Source: Pseudoalteromonas rhizosphaerae
GTDB taxonomy: Bacteria > Pseudomonadota > Gammaproteobacteria > Enterobacterales > Alteromonadaceae
Length of the DNA: 64,000 nt
Reading direction: 5' to 3'
Assembly: GCF_902498845.1 (NCBI RefSeq)
Contig: NZ_CABVLM010000007.1
Coordinates: forward strand, 186,001 to 250,000
Shown: one piece after another, positions 26,343 to 35,516 of the stretch
Layout: every line of letters begins with the position of its first letter
Numbering within the stretch: the stretch's first letter is position 1
Translations under genes and position numbers: made by a program
The notes under the pieces: model-generated
Databases searched by the model: none
Seen by the model: only the letters and a program-made list of their open reading frames with translations
Told to the model about the DNA's origin: nothing

Positions 26343-27062
26343 TTAATAGGTATAGCTGGCAATTATTTGCTTGATATTCGATTGCATATCAATGATCGCT
26401 GCATTAATGGAGCGCACATTGTCCATCGTGACCGTTTTTTTACTGAGCATAAAATGGATTGGATTATCATGAATAACATAAGGATGCAGTGTAATACCGG
26501 GGATTTTTTCTTGGCTTATGAGGTATAATCCAGATATTTCATCATCAATCATAAAATCGACGCGTTTAGCTTTTAGCATATATAGCCGATGCTTGAGCAA
26601 AGGTACTCGTACAAGTAAATCTTTATTGTTTGTGACTTTGCTTAGCTGCTCAAATTCTTTACCATAATAACCACCATTATTTACGGCTATGGTTTTTTGT
26701 TGCGCCAACAGGCTGGCTAAATCGTGTGTTAGGTACTTAGTATCTTCATACCAGAACAGCCGCATTTTCTCACGTCTATATGGGGTTGAAAAGTGACTAT
26801 ATTGGGCACGTTGTTGATTGAAACTCGCAGCAGTTAATATATCCACGCGACCTTTTTCAAGTTCAACTAAACCGCGCTTTGATGACGGTAAAGACACAAA
26901 CTGACTACAGAATCCAGCATGCGTTAACACCAAACGGCTGATCTCTACATCTATTCCTGTAAGAGCCTGCTCACCATCAAAGACAAATGGTGGCCAAGGT
27001 AATATCACCCCTACTTGCAGAGTTTTTTCGCAGCTGTTACTAATTGGACTCAACAATATCAA
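26343..27062 (-). CDS. Periplasmic family 3 binding-protein-like gene with uncertain start
   Basis: 239 aa as drawn from a TTG codon. It has the SBP_bac_3 pattern: L-P-W-P-P-F-V-F near residue 22, G-I-D-V-E-I-S-R near 37, L-E-K-G-R-V-D-I-L-T-A near 70 and K-R-V-D-F-M-I-D near 165. The frame stays open about 9 codons upstream of the TTG and there encodes V-I-K-Y-I-Y-L-F-L-I-L-L-S. With the first residues drawn here this would make a proper signal peptide, but no ATG or GTG is present before an in-frame TAG. The original start may therefore be lost, or an ATT/TTG is used. No transporter genes are adjacent. Confidence 0.65.
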   Translation of the reverse strand: MILLSPISNSCEKTLQVGVILPWPPFVFDGEQALTGIDVEISRLVLTHAGFCSQFVSLPSSKRGLVELEKGRVDILTAASFNQQRAQYSHFSTPYRREKMRLFWYEDTKYLTHDLASLLAQQKTIAVNNGGYYGKEFEQLSKVTNNKDLLVRVPLLKHRLYMLKAKRVDFMIDDEISGLYLISQEKIPGITLHPYVIHDNPIHFMLSKKTVTMDNVRSINAAIIDMQSNIKQIIASYTY

Positions 27063-27149
27063 AAATAAGTAAATGTATTTAATAACTACAGCCTAGTAAA
27101 ATTATAGACGCTTTGTACAGTATGGTGCATCTGACTCGAAAAACCAAAA

Positions 27150-27171
27150 AAAGCAGCCCGAAAGCTGCTTT
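27150..27171 (-). terminator. Terminator of the chitinolytic operon
   Basis: AAAGCAGC and GCTGCTTT pair around a CCGAAA loop. On the minus strand the stem runs into a T-tract (TTTTTTTGG). It lies 59 bp after the chitinase stop. Confidence 0.85.
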
Positions 27172-27229
27172 ATGTGAGTAAATTACACTTTAATTTATTA
27201 CCTAAAAGTAGGCTTGATTATTAGGCTAA

Positions 27230-29857
27230 TTAAAGTAATTTCCATACGTCTGCTACGCCGGGCTCATTTCCTTGAGTCCACCACTTCGCTTGGTATTTGT
27301 TACCACCATAAGAAACTTGGTCACCGCTATTGTAAGTTGCTGATGACTGCCAAACCAGAGCACCTGTATCATCTGTTGGTTGCGTAATTGCTTCCCAAAC
27401 GCCACCTAAGTCGGGACGATCACCTTGAGTCCACCATTTAGCTTTGTATGTTACGCCGTTATAAACAACAGTATCGCCACCAACATATACCTTACTGGCA
27501 TCCCACGTATCACCTGTAGGAGGCGTTGTATCGGTGTTAGTTACCGTTACAGTAAAGCTTTGAGTGGTAGCAACTTGGCCGTCACTTACTGCCACAGATA
27601 CTGTTAAGTTTGTATCTGCAGCTACTGCGCCGGCCGTAAGATTAACACTGGCACCACTGCCCACTAATGTAAGACCTGCAGGGACATTCCATGTATAAGT
27701 AAGTGCGTCGTTTTGCGCATCAGAGGCAACAACCGTTACTGCTGCAGAAGCGCCTTCTTCAATAGTGATATCAGCAATCGCATCAACTGTCGGTGCAGTG
27801 TTGTCACCAGTTGTTGGCGCGATGACATTAACCAAAACACTTTGGCTTACCGTTGCTTTGCCATCAGTTACACTGACGGTTGCGGTAAACTGGCTGTCTT
27901 GGGTTACGTTAGGTGCAGTAATTGCCAATGTGCTTGTTGCACTGCCAGATACTGTTAACTCAGGTGATGCAGTCCAACTAAACGTTAGTGGATCATTATC
28001 GGCATCTGTTGCTGAAGCACTGACAGAAACACTTTCGCCAGCGTTCACGGTTACAGTGCTTGATACTGATAACACTGGTTTTTTATTACTTGGCGGTGTA
28101 ACAACTCCGCCTAAGCCATCGTGCATAGCATTGAGAATATCGCCATTATCGGCATCAATTTCCCATGCAAATAGCCCACCTAAGTTATATTGATTAACAT
28201 AAGCACCTTTAGCTAGCACTGACTCACGGCTATCATAAGTAATTAGTTTACCTGTGGCGCGATTCCACACATACGCCGCTTGCGCTTGGTCATCGTAGCC
28301 TACTTCAAAGCCATTAACACCAGTACCTGCAGCACCAATCATATGAGTTTTGATGCCTTTATAATCAATAACGCCATCTTCCCACACGCCTTGTGCTGTT
28401 GAGCCTTTTAATGGACCGGAGCCTGTTGCTGTCATAGGGTTACCATCAATAGTGGTGCCTGTTGGATAAACACCTTCCCAACCACGGCCATACATAGCAG
28501 TACCAACAACAATTTTTTTCGAGTTTACATTTTGTGCTAATAATAACTGTACTGCGTTATCTGTTGTATAAGCAGGGCCTTTACGTGGCTCACCGTTTTC
28601 ATCTACGCCCGTACCATTACATTGCCCTACGCTCATATGCTCACCACAATAAAGCGCAGTTTGATGGCCAGTTACGCCACTCCATGCCCCATAAAAGTCA
28701 TAAGTCATAGCGAAGATATAATCCATGTATTGGCTAGCGGCTTGGTAGTCAACGTCTTCAATTTTATCGTAACCAGCGCCAATTGCTGACGTAAGCTCAT
28801 AAGTACGGCCTGTTTCAGCTTCAAGCTTATCAAGCATAGCGCGCAGCTCTTGCATTAACGCAACATATGCAGGACCATCATTTATCGGATCGCCAATATC
28901 TGGGTTAGGGCCGTCACCACCAGGAAATTCCCAGTCAATATCAACACCATCGTAAAACTTCCAGGTTCTTAAAAACTCTTCCATTGATGCTACAAATGTG
29001 TCTCGGTTAGCTTTATTAGTAAAACCACCAAATGGGTCAGATAGCGTCCAGCCACCTACTGATGGTAAAATTTTAAGATCCGGGTAACGCTGCTTAAGTG
29101 CCATTAACTGTGAATAAGTACCACGGATTGGATCCGCTGCATCCACACCTGGTAATGCTTTTTGCACAGCGGCCCATGGATCGTGAATAACCACTTCATA
29201 ATCAGCAGAGCCTGCACAGGCTGTTTCAAGTGCTTGTTTAGGGCTGCCAGTTAATGATGCATTTTCACCACAAATTGGAATGAAGCCATATAAAATGTGG
29301 CTTAAGTTTTGTGCTGGAATGTTTGTTACATCATAATCACGACCGTAAATACCCCACTCAACAAAATACGCACCGGTCACTAACCCTGCTTTGGTACCAA
29401 TATCACGATTATTAGGATCAACATCCATCGGCAGTGGCGCTAAGTGCCCGCCGTCGGTATCGGCAATTACGATTGGCTTACCAGCACTGCGTGCGCAAGT
29501 AGTACCGCCTTCGCATAGTTCTACATACAATGTATAGCGACCAGCTTTGTCATAAGGGAAAGAAATAGTTCCGCTTTTAGAACCTGCAGCAAGTGTACCT
29601 TCATTTACCAACATATCATCAAAGTAAACTTTGTAGCTGTCACCACCGTCACCGCTCCATGCACTCCATTGAATATTGATGCTCACCAGATCCACACGGG
29701 TAACAAGTTGCTTATAAGAACCGTTACCTTCTAAGTTCACTTCAACAAACGAATATTGTTGCGGTTCCCAATTAATACTTGGTGTAGACGGTGCTGCAAC
29801 GGCTGTACTTGCAAATAGAGCAACGCCAATGGCTGCTGTTAACTGTTTAATATTCAT
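27230..29857 (-). CDS. Secreted GH18 chitinase, Serratia ChiA type, with two CBM5/12 modules
   Basis: 875 aa. Signal peptide 1-21; ChiA-type N-terminal fibronectin-like domain about 24-130; GH18 barrel about 155-590. The barrel has Y-F-V-E-W-G-I-Y-G-R, S-V-G-G-W-T-L-S-D-P-F and the catalytic D-G-V-D-I-D-W-E-F-P (acid/base Glu near residue 310). Two Ig/PKD-like linker domains span about 598-775, and two CBM5/12 chitin-binding modules with the A-K-W-W motif span about 783-875. The ChiA type is usually processive and releases mainly (GlcNAc)2. It is last in a three-gene operon with the LPMO 67 bp upstream, and is exported to the medium or cell surface. Confidence 0.95.
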   Translation of the reverse strand: MNIKQLTAAIGVALFASTAVAAPSTPSINWEPQQYSFVEVNLEGNGSYKQLVTRVDLVSINIQWSAWSGDGGDSYKVYFDDMLVNEGTLAAGSKSGTISFPYDKAGRYTLYVELCEGGTTCARSAGKPIVIADTDGGHLAPLPMDVDPNNRDIGTKAGLVTGAYFVEWGIYGRDYDVTNIPAQNLSHILYGFIPICGENASLTGSPKQALETACAGSADYEVVIHDPWAAVQKALPGVDAADPIRGTYSQLMALKQRYPDLKILPSVGGWTLSDPFGGFTNKANRDTFVASMEEFLRTWKFYDGVDIDWEFPGGDGPNPDIGDPINDGPAYVALMQELRAMLDKLEAETGRTYELTSAIGAGYDKIEDVDYQAASQYMDYIFAMTYDFYGAWSGVTGHQTALYCGEHMSVGQCNGTGVDENGEPRKGPAYTTDNAVQLLLAQNVNSKKIVVGTAMYGRGWEGVYPTGTTIDGNPMTATGSGPLKGSTAQGVWEDGVIDYKGIKTHMIGAAGTGVNGFEVGYDDQAQAAYVWNRATGKLITYDSRESVLAKGAYVNQYNLGGLFAWEIDADNGDILNAMHDGLGGVVTPPSNKKPVLSVSSTVTVNAGESVSVSASATDADNDPLTFSWTASPELTVSGSATSTLAITAPNVTQDSQFTATVSVTDGKATVSQSVLVNVIAPTTGDNTAPTVDAIADITIEEGASAAVTVVASDAQNDALTYTWNVPAGLTLVGSGASVNLTAGAVAADTNLTVSVAVSDGQVATTQSFTVTVTNTDTTPPTGDTWDASKVYVGGDTVVYNGVTYKAKWWTQGDRPDLGGVWEAITQPTDDTGALVWQSSATYNSGDQVSYGGNKYQAKWWTQGNEPGVADVWKLL

Positions 29858-29924
29858 ATTTCTCTCTTATCCATTATTAATTTAATTATTTAATAAGTTT
29901 GAACTACAAAACTTAGGCTTCTTA

Positions 29925-31520
29925 TTAAAGTTTGGTCCATACATTGGCTTGTCCAGGTGTATCACCTTGAGTCCACCACTTAGCGCTATAGCGCTGTCCT
30001 TGATAGGTTACTTCAGCGCCACTTTGATAGGCTTTACTTGCATTCCAATCGTTATTCACATCCGATTGTGAATCGCTTTGCCATGCATTAGAGCTATCAG
30101 GTTGCTGACCCTGACTCCACCATTTCGCGGTATAAACAACTCCTTGAAAACTGGCTTTGTCACCGGCTTGATATACAGCGCTACTACTCCAAGCTACAAC
30201 ATCAGGATCAGTGATAACGCTGTCATTTACAGTGACTTTAAAACTAGTTTGAGTACTTAATTGACCATCTGAAACCGACACTGACACGGTATAATCTGTG
30301 CTTGTTGATACCTCTGGCGCACTAATCACCACGTTTGCGTCACCACCGGTAAAGCTCAGTGGTGCTGGCACTAACCAGCTGTAGCTCAATTGCGTTTGTT
30401 CATCATCAAAAGCATGAAGGTGTAAGGCTGTGCTGGTGTTTTCATCGACAACTAAATCATCTGGCGTATGTACAATTGGCGCAGTATTAGTGGGAGCGCT
30501 TTGCACGCTTAAGCTATAAGTGTAATTTTCATTACTGCTATACACTTGATTAGTCAGTACATCAGTACTGTTATAAACCACCTCACCGGCTTGATTTTGC
30601 ACGCCAATTTGTACTAAATGGGCATAATCTAAGTTCAGTTGTTGTGCCAGTGCTTGCTGCCAACTCGCTTGATTCGCAGTGGTCACTTTTAATTGCTGAT
30701 TGATAACCTCTTGGCCATTTTCATCAAATAAACGTGCCCAAACAGTGTCACCCGCAATGGCATTTTGTCCTTGACGAACAAAGTAACCAACACTTGACCA
30801 AACACTCGGATCCGTCGGCCCTGCGTCTGTCACAATATTGATATCGCTACAGTTATAGAAACCTTCCCCCACCACATCAATACGTTGCCAACGGCTATAT
30901 AAAATAGCATCGCCGCTGCGCCCTTGTGGAATAGCAACATTCATTTCGTAATAACGCTTGCCATCGGTATCTTTGATAACGTCAATATTTTCATGTTGTT
31001 GAACTAGCTCTAAGTCAGCCCACGTCAATACATCTGTTGCTGCATTAAAGCTTGGTTTAGTTAAATAAAACTGCCAAAAACTGGGATTATGCGGCGTTGC
31101 TGCTAAGTAACGAATTTGAATTTCACCATTGGCATTAGGCACCACATCACTGCGTTGCCAATGCGGCGAAGGTAAATCCATACCACGCTTTGCGTTGTCA
31201 CCACCGGCACATAACGACCCATTTGGTACCTTAGCCTCTACCGCAGCTTGATTTAAGTAGTCCGGTGTATTAACTGAAAACTCAATATCTTGTACAAATT
31301 GCACAGTACCCGACTCTAAAAATGCGGCACGACAAGCAAGGTTTGGAATATTAGTGCCATCTTCTGGCCACCAATACCCACCATCGGCTTGGCAAAAAGC
31401 TTGCCGCGCTTTTGGGCTATCCATATAACCATGGGCGTTCACTTGCGCTGGCATAATTGTTAGTAATACGCTGCTTGCCACTGCCGAGAGTGATAAAGTT
31501 TTAAATTTAATAGCTTTCAT
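29925..31520 (-). CDS. Chitin-active AA10 lytic polysaccharide monooxygenase with two CBM5/12 modules
   Basis: 531 aa from the ATG at 31520. The longer frame adds 13 residues before a clear signal peptide. Cleavage after N-A at residue 29 leaves His30 as the mature N-terminus, required for the copper histidine brace. The second brace His is in T-P-H-N-P-S-F-W near residue 150. After the AA10 domain (30-210) come a GbpA domain-2-like module (about 225-330), an Ig/PKD-like domain (about 345-435) and two CBM5/12 modules with A-K-W-W. LPMOs oxidatively cleave crystalline chitin and boost chitinases, matching both neighbours. Confidence 0.94.
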   Translation of the reverse strand: MKAIKFKTLSLSAVASSVLLTIMPAQVNAHGYMDSPKARQAFCQADGGYWWPEDGTNIPNLACRAAFLESGTVQFVQDIEFSVNTPDYLNQAAVEAKVPNGSLCAGGDNAKRGMDLPSPHWQRSDVVPNANGEIQIRYLAATPHNPSFWQFYLTKPSFNAATDVLTWADLELVQQHENIDVIKDTDGKRYYEMNVAIPQGRSGDAILYSRWQRIDVVGEGFYNCSDINIVTDAGPTDPSVWSSVGYFVRQGQNAIAGDTVWARLFDENGQEVINQQLKVTTANQASWQQALAQQLNLDYAHLVQIGVQNQAGEVVYNSTDVLTNQVYSSNENYTYSLSVQSAPTNTAPIVHTPDDLVVDENTSTALHLHAFDDEQTQLSYSWLVPAPLSFTGGDANVVISAPEVSTSTDYTVSVSVSDGQLSTQTSFKVTVNDSVITDPDVVAWSSSAVYQAGDKASFQGVVYTAKWWSQGQQPDSSNAWQSDSQSDVNNDWNASKAYQSGAEVTYQGQRYSAKWWTQGDTPGQANVWTKL

Positions 31521-31578
31521 TGTTTTGTCCTTGAAAAGCTGAAATTTTGGGACAAGCAAACTTGCCCCTATTATTTAC

Positions 31579-34500
31579 TTACAGACTACAACTTTTAGTC
31601 CAGTCAGCTGTTGCTCCTGGTTCAGAACTTGTCCACCACTTCGCTTTATAAACGGCACTGTTATGAACCATTAAGTCACCGCCTGCGGCATGGCTTGGAT
31701 TGCCTGCCCAGTCTTTTTGAGGGAAGTTTGGATATACAGGGATTGAGCTCACAGCCACACCTTCACACATACCAGATGTATCGCCACCACCATTACCAGG
31801 ATCCGTGGTGTCGCCGCCACCGGTAGTCCCATCAGGCAATTGTGGGTATTCAAATTTGAACGCGTAAACTTTGCCATCTTTTTCTATAGTAAAGTTACTA
31901 GGACCGGTAATTGGCATGTAATACATAACTTGCGCATTGACTGTTTTGCCACCACTGAAGTCTTTCGGTTGACCGCCCCATTCATTGTTCAGAGTGATTG
32001 AAAAACGGTGGAATTCATTTTCATACCCACCAATGTTGTTACCTGCGGCATTTGAGCCATTTACTTCAACTGCCATGCCCAATTTTTCTTGTGCGTTCCA
32101 GTTAGATTTAAAAATAGCCGATGTTGATACAGGTACATCAAACGAAATTTTCGCACCGCTTAGATCAATATTGGAGTTATTAGTGAACGCAAATGTTGGG
32201 CTAATTGGGTAGTTATCATCACCAATTGGGAAGTCTTTTGCTGCAAACGTTACATCGACCGCTTCAGTTGGTACAACAAAGTTTGGATTACCTGGATGAG
32301 TGTCGTACGCCACACCACTTTGGTTAAACTTGTCATAAGCCAAAGTTGTTAAGGTAGAACCCATGAAGTATTCACCTTTTGCTGAGTCAAAATCATAATC
32401 ACCAGCAAGTTCCCAGAACATGATACCGCCAAGGCCATTGTTAATTACGTAATCAACTTTAGCTGCCATAGACTGCTCATCTTCAATAGATAGGAATACT
32501 TTTTTCTCTGAGTTCCATAACCAAGGTGCAACAGCAACGCTGTCATAGTGACGTGTATAAGTACCCGTTAATTGATCATCAACATCAGTCTCTGGTGTTA
32601 AGCCATACACACCTAAGTACGAACCAACAATGCCGTTCTCAAGATTTTTAACATGCCACAACGGGTTAGAACCTGCTGGCATTTCTTGGCCTGCATCGTT
32701 CTTATCATGCCAAAGATTATCAATGCCTAATGCGCCATTACCACACTTGTTCTTTTCACCAACGCCGGTACCTGTTGCGCAATCAGCTTGATTAGGTAGT
32801 GCAGATTGCCCCCACAGCCCATTAGTACCCCCGCTGACATCTTTAAAACCTCGGGTGTAGTAAGGAATACCAATATTGATACGCCCTGCCGATACTGCGC
32901 CACGAAAATAACGTACCGCCCAATCAGTATTTAAATAACCAATCCCTTCAAACTCAGCTGTTGTGTAAACCCCCCATTGCGCTAGTTCAGAATCAACACC
33001 GGTATCAAACAAGGCCGCATTGTGGCCAACATGCGAGTTCCATGCACCGTGAAGGTCATAAGACATGATGTTAACGTAATCGAGGTATTTAACCGCTTGG
33101 AATGTTTCCATACCACGTAGTAAATAACCTGAAGAAGGCGATGCAATTGTTAGTAAATAATGTTTACCCGCTTTTTCACCAGCACGGTCTAGCTCTTCGC
33201 GCAGCTTTTTCATTAGTACTTGGTAAGATGCATTTAAACCTGCACGACGTGCATTTGAAATTGGGAAATCATCAGGATGACCTGAATCTTTCATTGATGA
33301 TGGGTATTCATAATCAATATCAACACCATCAAAACCATATTTTTCAATGAACTCGACTGAGCTTTTTGCAAAGGCATCAATGCCCGCTTGATTAACTGAA
33401 CCATCTGCATTGGTCGTCATGGTATAAAAACCACCACTTTCAACGCGGCCCGTTTCATCAAAGAAACCACCCGTTTCAGCCCAACCACCTACAGATACTA
33501 ATGTTTTAACGTGTGGGTGTTGTTTTTTGAATTTGTTTAAAAGATTGAAGTGACCTTTATACGAGAAGCTTGGGTCCATTTCGGCACCTACCACTCCTGG
33601 CCATTCCATATTTGTAGCTGGATTACCTGCAGCATTTGGATCGCCAATCGATACTTTATTATTGGCATCAACATGGGCAAACGCATAGTTGATATGAGTT
33701 ATTTTATCCCATGGAATATCATTTACTAAATAGCTCGGTTGGCCATTTGCGCCATTGCGCCAACTGGTAAAGTAACCAATTACACGACGCGGATGATCAA
33801 CACCCATTATCTCACGACCATCTGCATCATACACAGTACAATACGGCGTATTTACACCTGGTGTTTGATATAACCCCTGCGGATGACAATCAGTTCCAGT
33901 CACTGGTCCGGTATTTTCTTCAACAACAGTAAGCAGCTTTGTTACTTGGGCTGTTGCGCCTTCGTTATCAGTTACCGTTAACGTAAAGGTTGCCTGACCA
34001 AGCGCTGTTGCTTGCCAAGCATAACTGCTTGATGCCGTACTTGCTTGGTGCACATCAGCACCATTAACCGCAAAGTTAAGTGCCGTTACTTGACCATCAC
34101 TGTCAGTACCAGCAAGCGCAAACACCACTTGTGAGCCAACCGTTAATTCTGTTGGTAAACTGCTGAAACTAATTGTTGCCACCGGTGCTTGATTAACCGG
34201 CTCCACGATCTCAGTAACACTGATCGTATTGATCACCTGCGTAGATTGCGCGCCATCGTCATCGGTTGCCACAGCACTCACTTGATGTGTCCCGACAACT
34301 GCAGGCCAATTAGTACTAAACGGTGCGCTACTATCAGTTGCGATTAATGCACCATCAACAAAAAACTCAACTTTTGTCACAGAGCCATCGTCATCGGTTG
34401 CTTGCGCAGTAATGACAACGCTATCTTTATCAGCAAATTGAGAATTGTTTGCGGGGGTTAATACTGTAATATTTGGCGCCTGATTTTCTGTGACAGCGCT

Positions 34501-34749
34501 GTCACACAAACCCAAAAGTTTCCAATCTTGCCAGTCACCAGCATTTTCAACTGGATTTGACTGTGTCCACCATTTTGCCTCATACGCATTATCTTGTGCG
34601 TGTACTTGGCTGCCACCGCTGTGAGTTTGACCCGTTTGCCATTGTGTTAATACACTACAGTCAACTGCTGCATGCGCACTTAAGCCTACAAAACTAAGCG
34701 ATATCGCACTTAGCTTAAAAGCATTTTTTATTGTCATTTGTGAGCTCAT
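31579..34749 (-). CDS. Large secreted GH18 chitinase with CBM5/12 at both ends
   Basis: 1056 aa from the ATG at 34749, chosen for its GGAGGAG ribosome site; the frame is open 10 codons further up. Signal peptide 1-27 (ending A-H-A). CBM5/12 about 29-75 (A-K-W-W); two Ig-like domains with E-x-x-N-Q-A-P linkers about 85-280; GH18 barrel about 310-850 with V-S-V-G-G-W and D-G-V-D-I-D-Y-E-Y-P (Glu near 480). A beta domain follows about 860-975, then a Gly/Asp/Thr linker and a C-terminal CBM5/12 about 1000-1056. It leads the operon with the LPMO and the ChiA-type enzyme. The GH18 subtype differs from ChiA, so complementary cleavage of chitin is expected. Confidence 0.94.
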   Translation of the reverse strand: MSSQMTIKNAFKLSAISLSFVGLSAHAAVDCSVLTQWQTGQTHSGGSQVHAQDNAYEAKWWTQSNPVENAGDWQDWKLLGLCDSAVTENQAPNITVLTPANNSQFADKDSVVITAQATDDDGSVTKVEFFVDGALIATDSSAPFSTNWPAVVGTHQVSAVATDDDGAQSTQVINTISVTEIVEPVNQAPVATISFSSLPTELTVGSQVVFALAGTDSDGQVTALNFAVNGADVHQASTASSSYAWQATALGQATFTLTVTDNEGATAQVTKLLTVVEENTGPVTGTDCHPQGLYQTPGVNTPYCTVYDADGREIMGVDHPRRVIGYFTSWRNGANGQPSYLVNDIPWDKITHINYAFAHVDANNKVSIGDPNAAGNPATNMEWPGVVGAEMDPSFSYKGHFNLLNKFKKQHPHVKTLVSVGGWAETGGFFDETGRVESGGFYTMTTNADGSVNQAGIDAFAKSSVEFIEKYGFDGVDIDYEYPSSMKDSGHPDDFPISNARRAGLNASYQVLMKKLREELDRAGEKAGKHYLLTIASPSSGYLLRGMETFQAVKYLDYVNIMSYDLHGAWNSHVGHNAALFDTGVDSELAQWGVYTTAEFEGIGYLNTDWAVRYFRGAVSAGRINIGIPYYTRGFKDVSGGTNGLWGQSALPNQADCATGTGVGEKNKCGNGALGIDNLWHDKNDAGQEMPAGSNPLWHVKNLENGIVGSYLGVYGLTPETDVDDQLTGTYTRHYDSVAVAPWLWNSEKKVFLSIEDEQSMAAKVDYVINNGLGGIMFWELAGDYDFDSAKGEYFMGSTLTTLAYDKFNQSGVAYDTHPGNPNFVVPTEAVDVTFAAKDFPIGDDNYPISPTFAFTNNSNIDLSGAKISFDVPVSTSAIFKSNWNAQEKLGMAVEVNGSNAAGNNIGGYENEFHRFSITLNNEWGGQPKDFSGGKTVNAQVMYYMPITGPSNFTIEKDGKVYAFKFEYPQLPDGTTGGGDTTDPGNGGGDTSGMCEGVAVSSIPVYPNFPQKDWAGNPSHAAGGDLMVHNSAVYKAKWWTSSEPGATADWTKSCSL

Positions 34750-35090
34750 AGCTCCTCCGCCCAGGGTTAAATATAACATTAAATTTACAACTCAGTTTAA
34801 AAACTACCACAGTTAACTCATACGTCAACTTAATTTGGATATATGATGTATATAAAACAGCCACTTTATTAATAAAAAAAGACCACAAAATATATTTTTA
34901 TCGTTATTTAGAACTAAATTAGAGCCATCCCGTTTAAAGAAAAGGTAATTTCGCATACAGAATATGAATGCAAGGTTAATTTATGGTTAAGTTTTATTTG
35001 CGAGTATCTTCGCGGGCTCTAGCAAGTTTTACGAAAACGTAAATGAGAGTGGGAATAGATATAAACAATAAGGTGGTAGACTATATAACC
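34750..35090. other. Upstream region of the chitinase operon
   Basis: About 340 AT-rich bases between the chitinase start and the arfA-side terminator. It should contain the operon promoter. I see no convincing palindrome or coding frame. Confidence 0.4.
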
Positions 35091-35132
35091 AAAAAACCTC
35101 GCTTAGAAAAAAATTATCTAAGCGAGGTTTTT
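35091..35132. terminator. Strong bidirectional terminator downstream of arfA
   Basis: AACCTCGCTTAGA and TCTAAGCGAGGTT form a 13-bp perfect stem around an A-rich loop, with A-tract and T-tract on the two sides. It separates the arfA transcript from the chitinase promoter region. Confidence 0.85.
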
Positions 35133-35150
35133 AAAAAAATGTCGGAGCTT

Positions 35151-35172
35151 GCTATTTTTTGTAAAAAATAGC
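35151..35172. repeat. Short perfect inverted repeat downstream of arfA
   Basis: GCTATTTTTT and AAAAAATAGC pair almost without a loop. It lies between the arfA hairpin and the strong terminator. Possible second terminator or RNase site. Confidence 0.5.
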
Positions 35173-35183
35173 ATTTAAATAAA

Positions 35184-35229
35184 AGCCCTATTTGATCACA
35201 ACGTCATTAAGCGGCGATTAAATAGGACT
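35184..35229 (-). terminator. Hairpin spanning the arfA stop codon, with trailing U-tract
   Basis: On the minus strand AGTCCTATTT pairs with AAATAGGGCT (10 bp, one G-U), then after a 1x1 mismatch ATC pairs with GAT. The left arm is coding and the right arm lies past the TAA at 35207-35209. TTTTATTT follows. In arfA genes such structures (RNase III site or intrinsic terminator) give stop-less mRNA. Confidence 0.65.
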
Positions 35230-35407
35230 CTTGTCCTGCGTGTTTTTTGTTGCGTTTGTAAGCGCCTTTGCCTTTTTTAGCAGCTACAATTTGTGGTTTA
35301 AAAATTTTCGATGTCACTAATGCCGCTAATGCATTATCGCGAATAACACCCCGACCTGTATCTACTGATGTTGTAGATTTAGTCACTTTAGAACGACGTT
35401 TACTCAT
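35207..35407 (-). CDS. arfA: Alternative ribosome-rescue factor A
   Basis: 66 aa, very basic. It carries the ArfA signature: G-R-G-V-I-R-D-N-A-L-A-A-L-V near residue 18, F-K-P-Q near 37, and the ribosome mRNA-channel tail K-K-G-K-G-A-Y-K-R-N-K-K-H near 43-56. ArfA recruits RF2 to ribosomes stalled without a stop codon when trans-translation fails. An RNA hairpin across its 3' end fits the family's control, in which a truncated peptide is made from non-stop mRNA. A TTTCCTCTTT complement gives an AGAGGAAA ribosome site. Confidence 0.88.
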   Translation of the reverse strand: MSKRRSKVTKSTTSVDTGRGVIRDNALAALVTSKIFKPQIVAAKKGKGAYKRNKKHAGQESYLIAA

Positions 35408-35477
35408 TTATTTTTCCTCTTTAAAAGTTTTGCGATTGTATGCTTGATATAAAAAAATACAAGTATTTTAAATCAAA

Positions 35478-35499
35478 AAGCCCGCTTATTTGCGGGCTT
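35478..35499 (-). terminator. Terminator of the TonB-dependent receptor gene
   Basis: AAGCCCGC and GCGGGCTT form an 8-bp stem with a 6-nt loop, followed on the minus strand by TTTTTGATTT. It starts 18 bp after the receptor stop codon. Confidence 0.85.
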
Positions 35500-35516
35500 A
35501 ATAAACAACTATAAAT

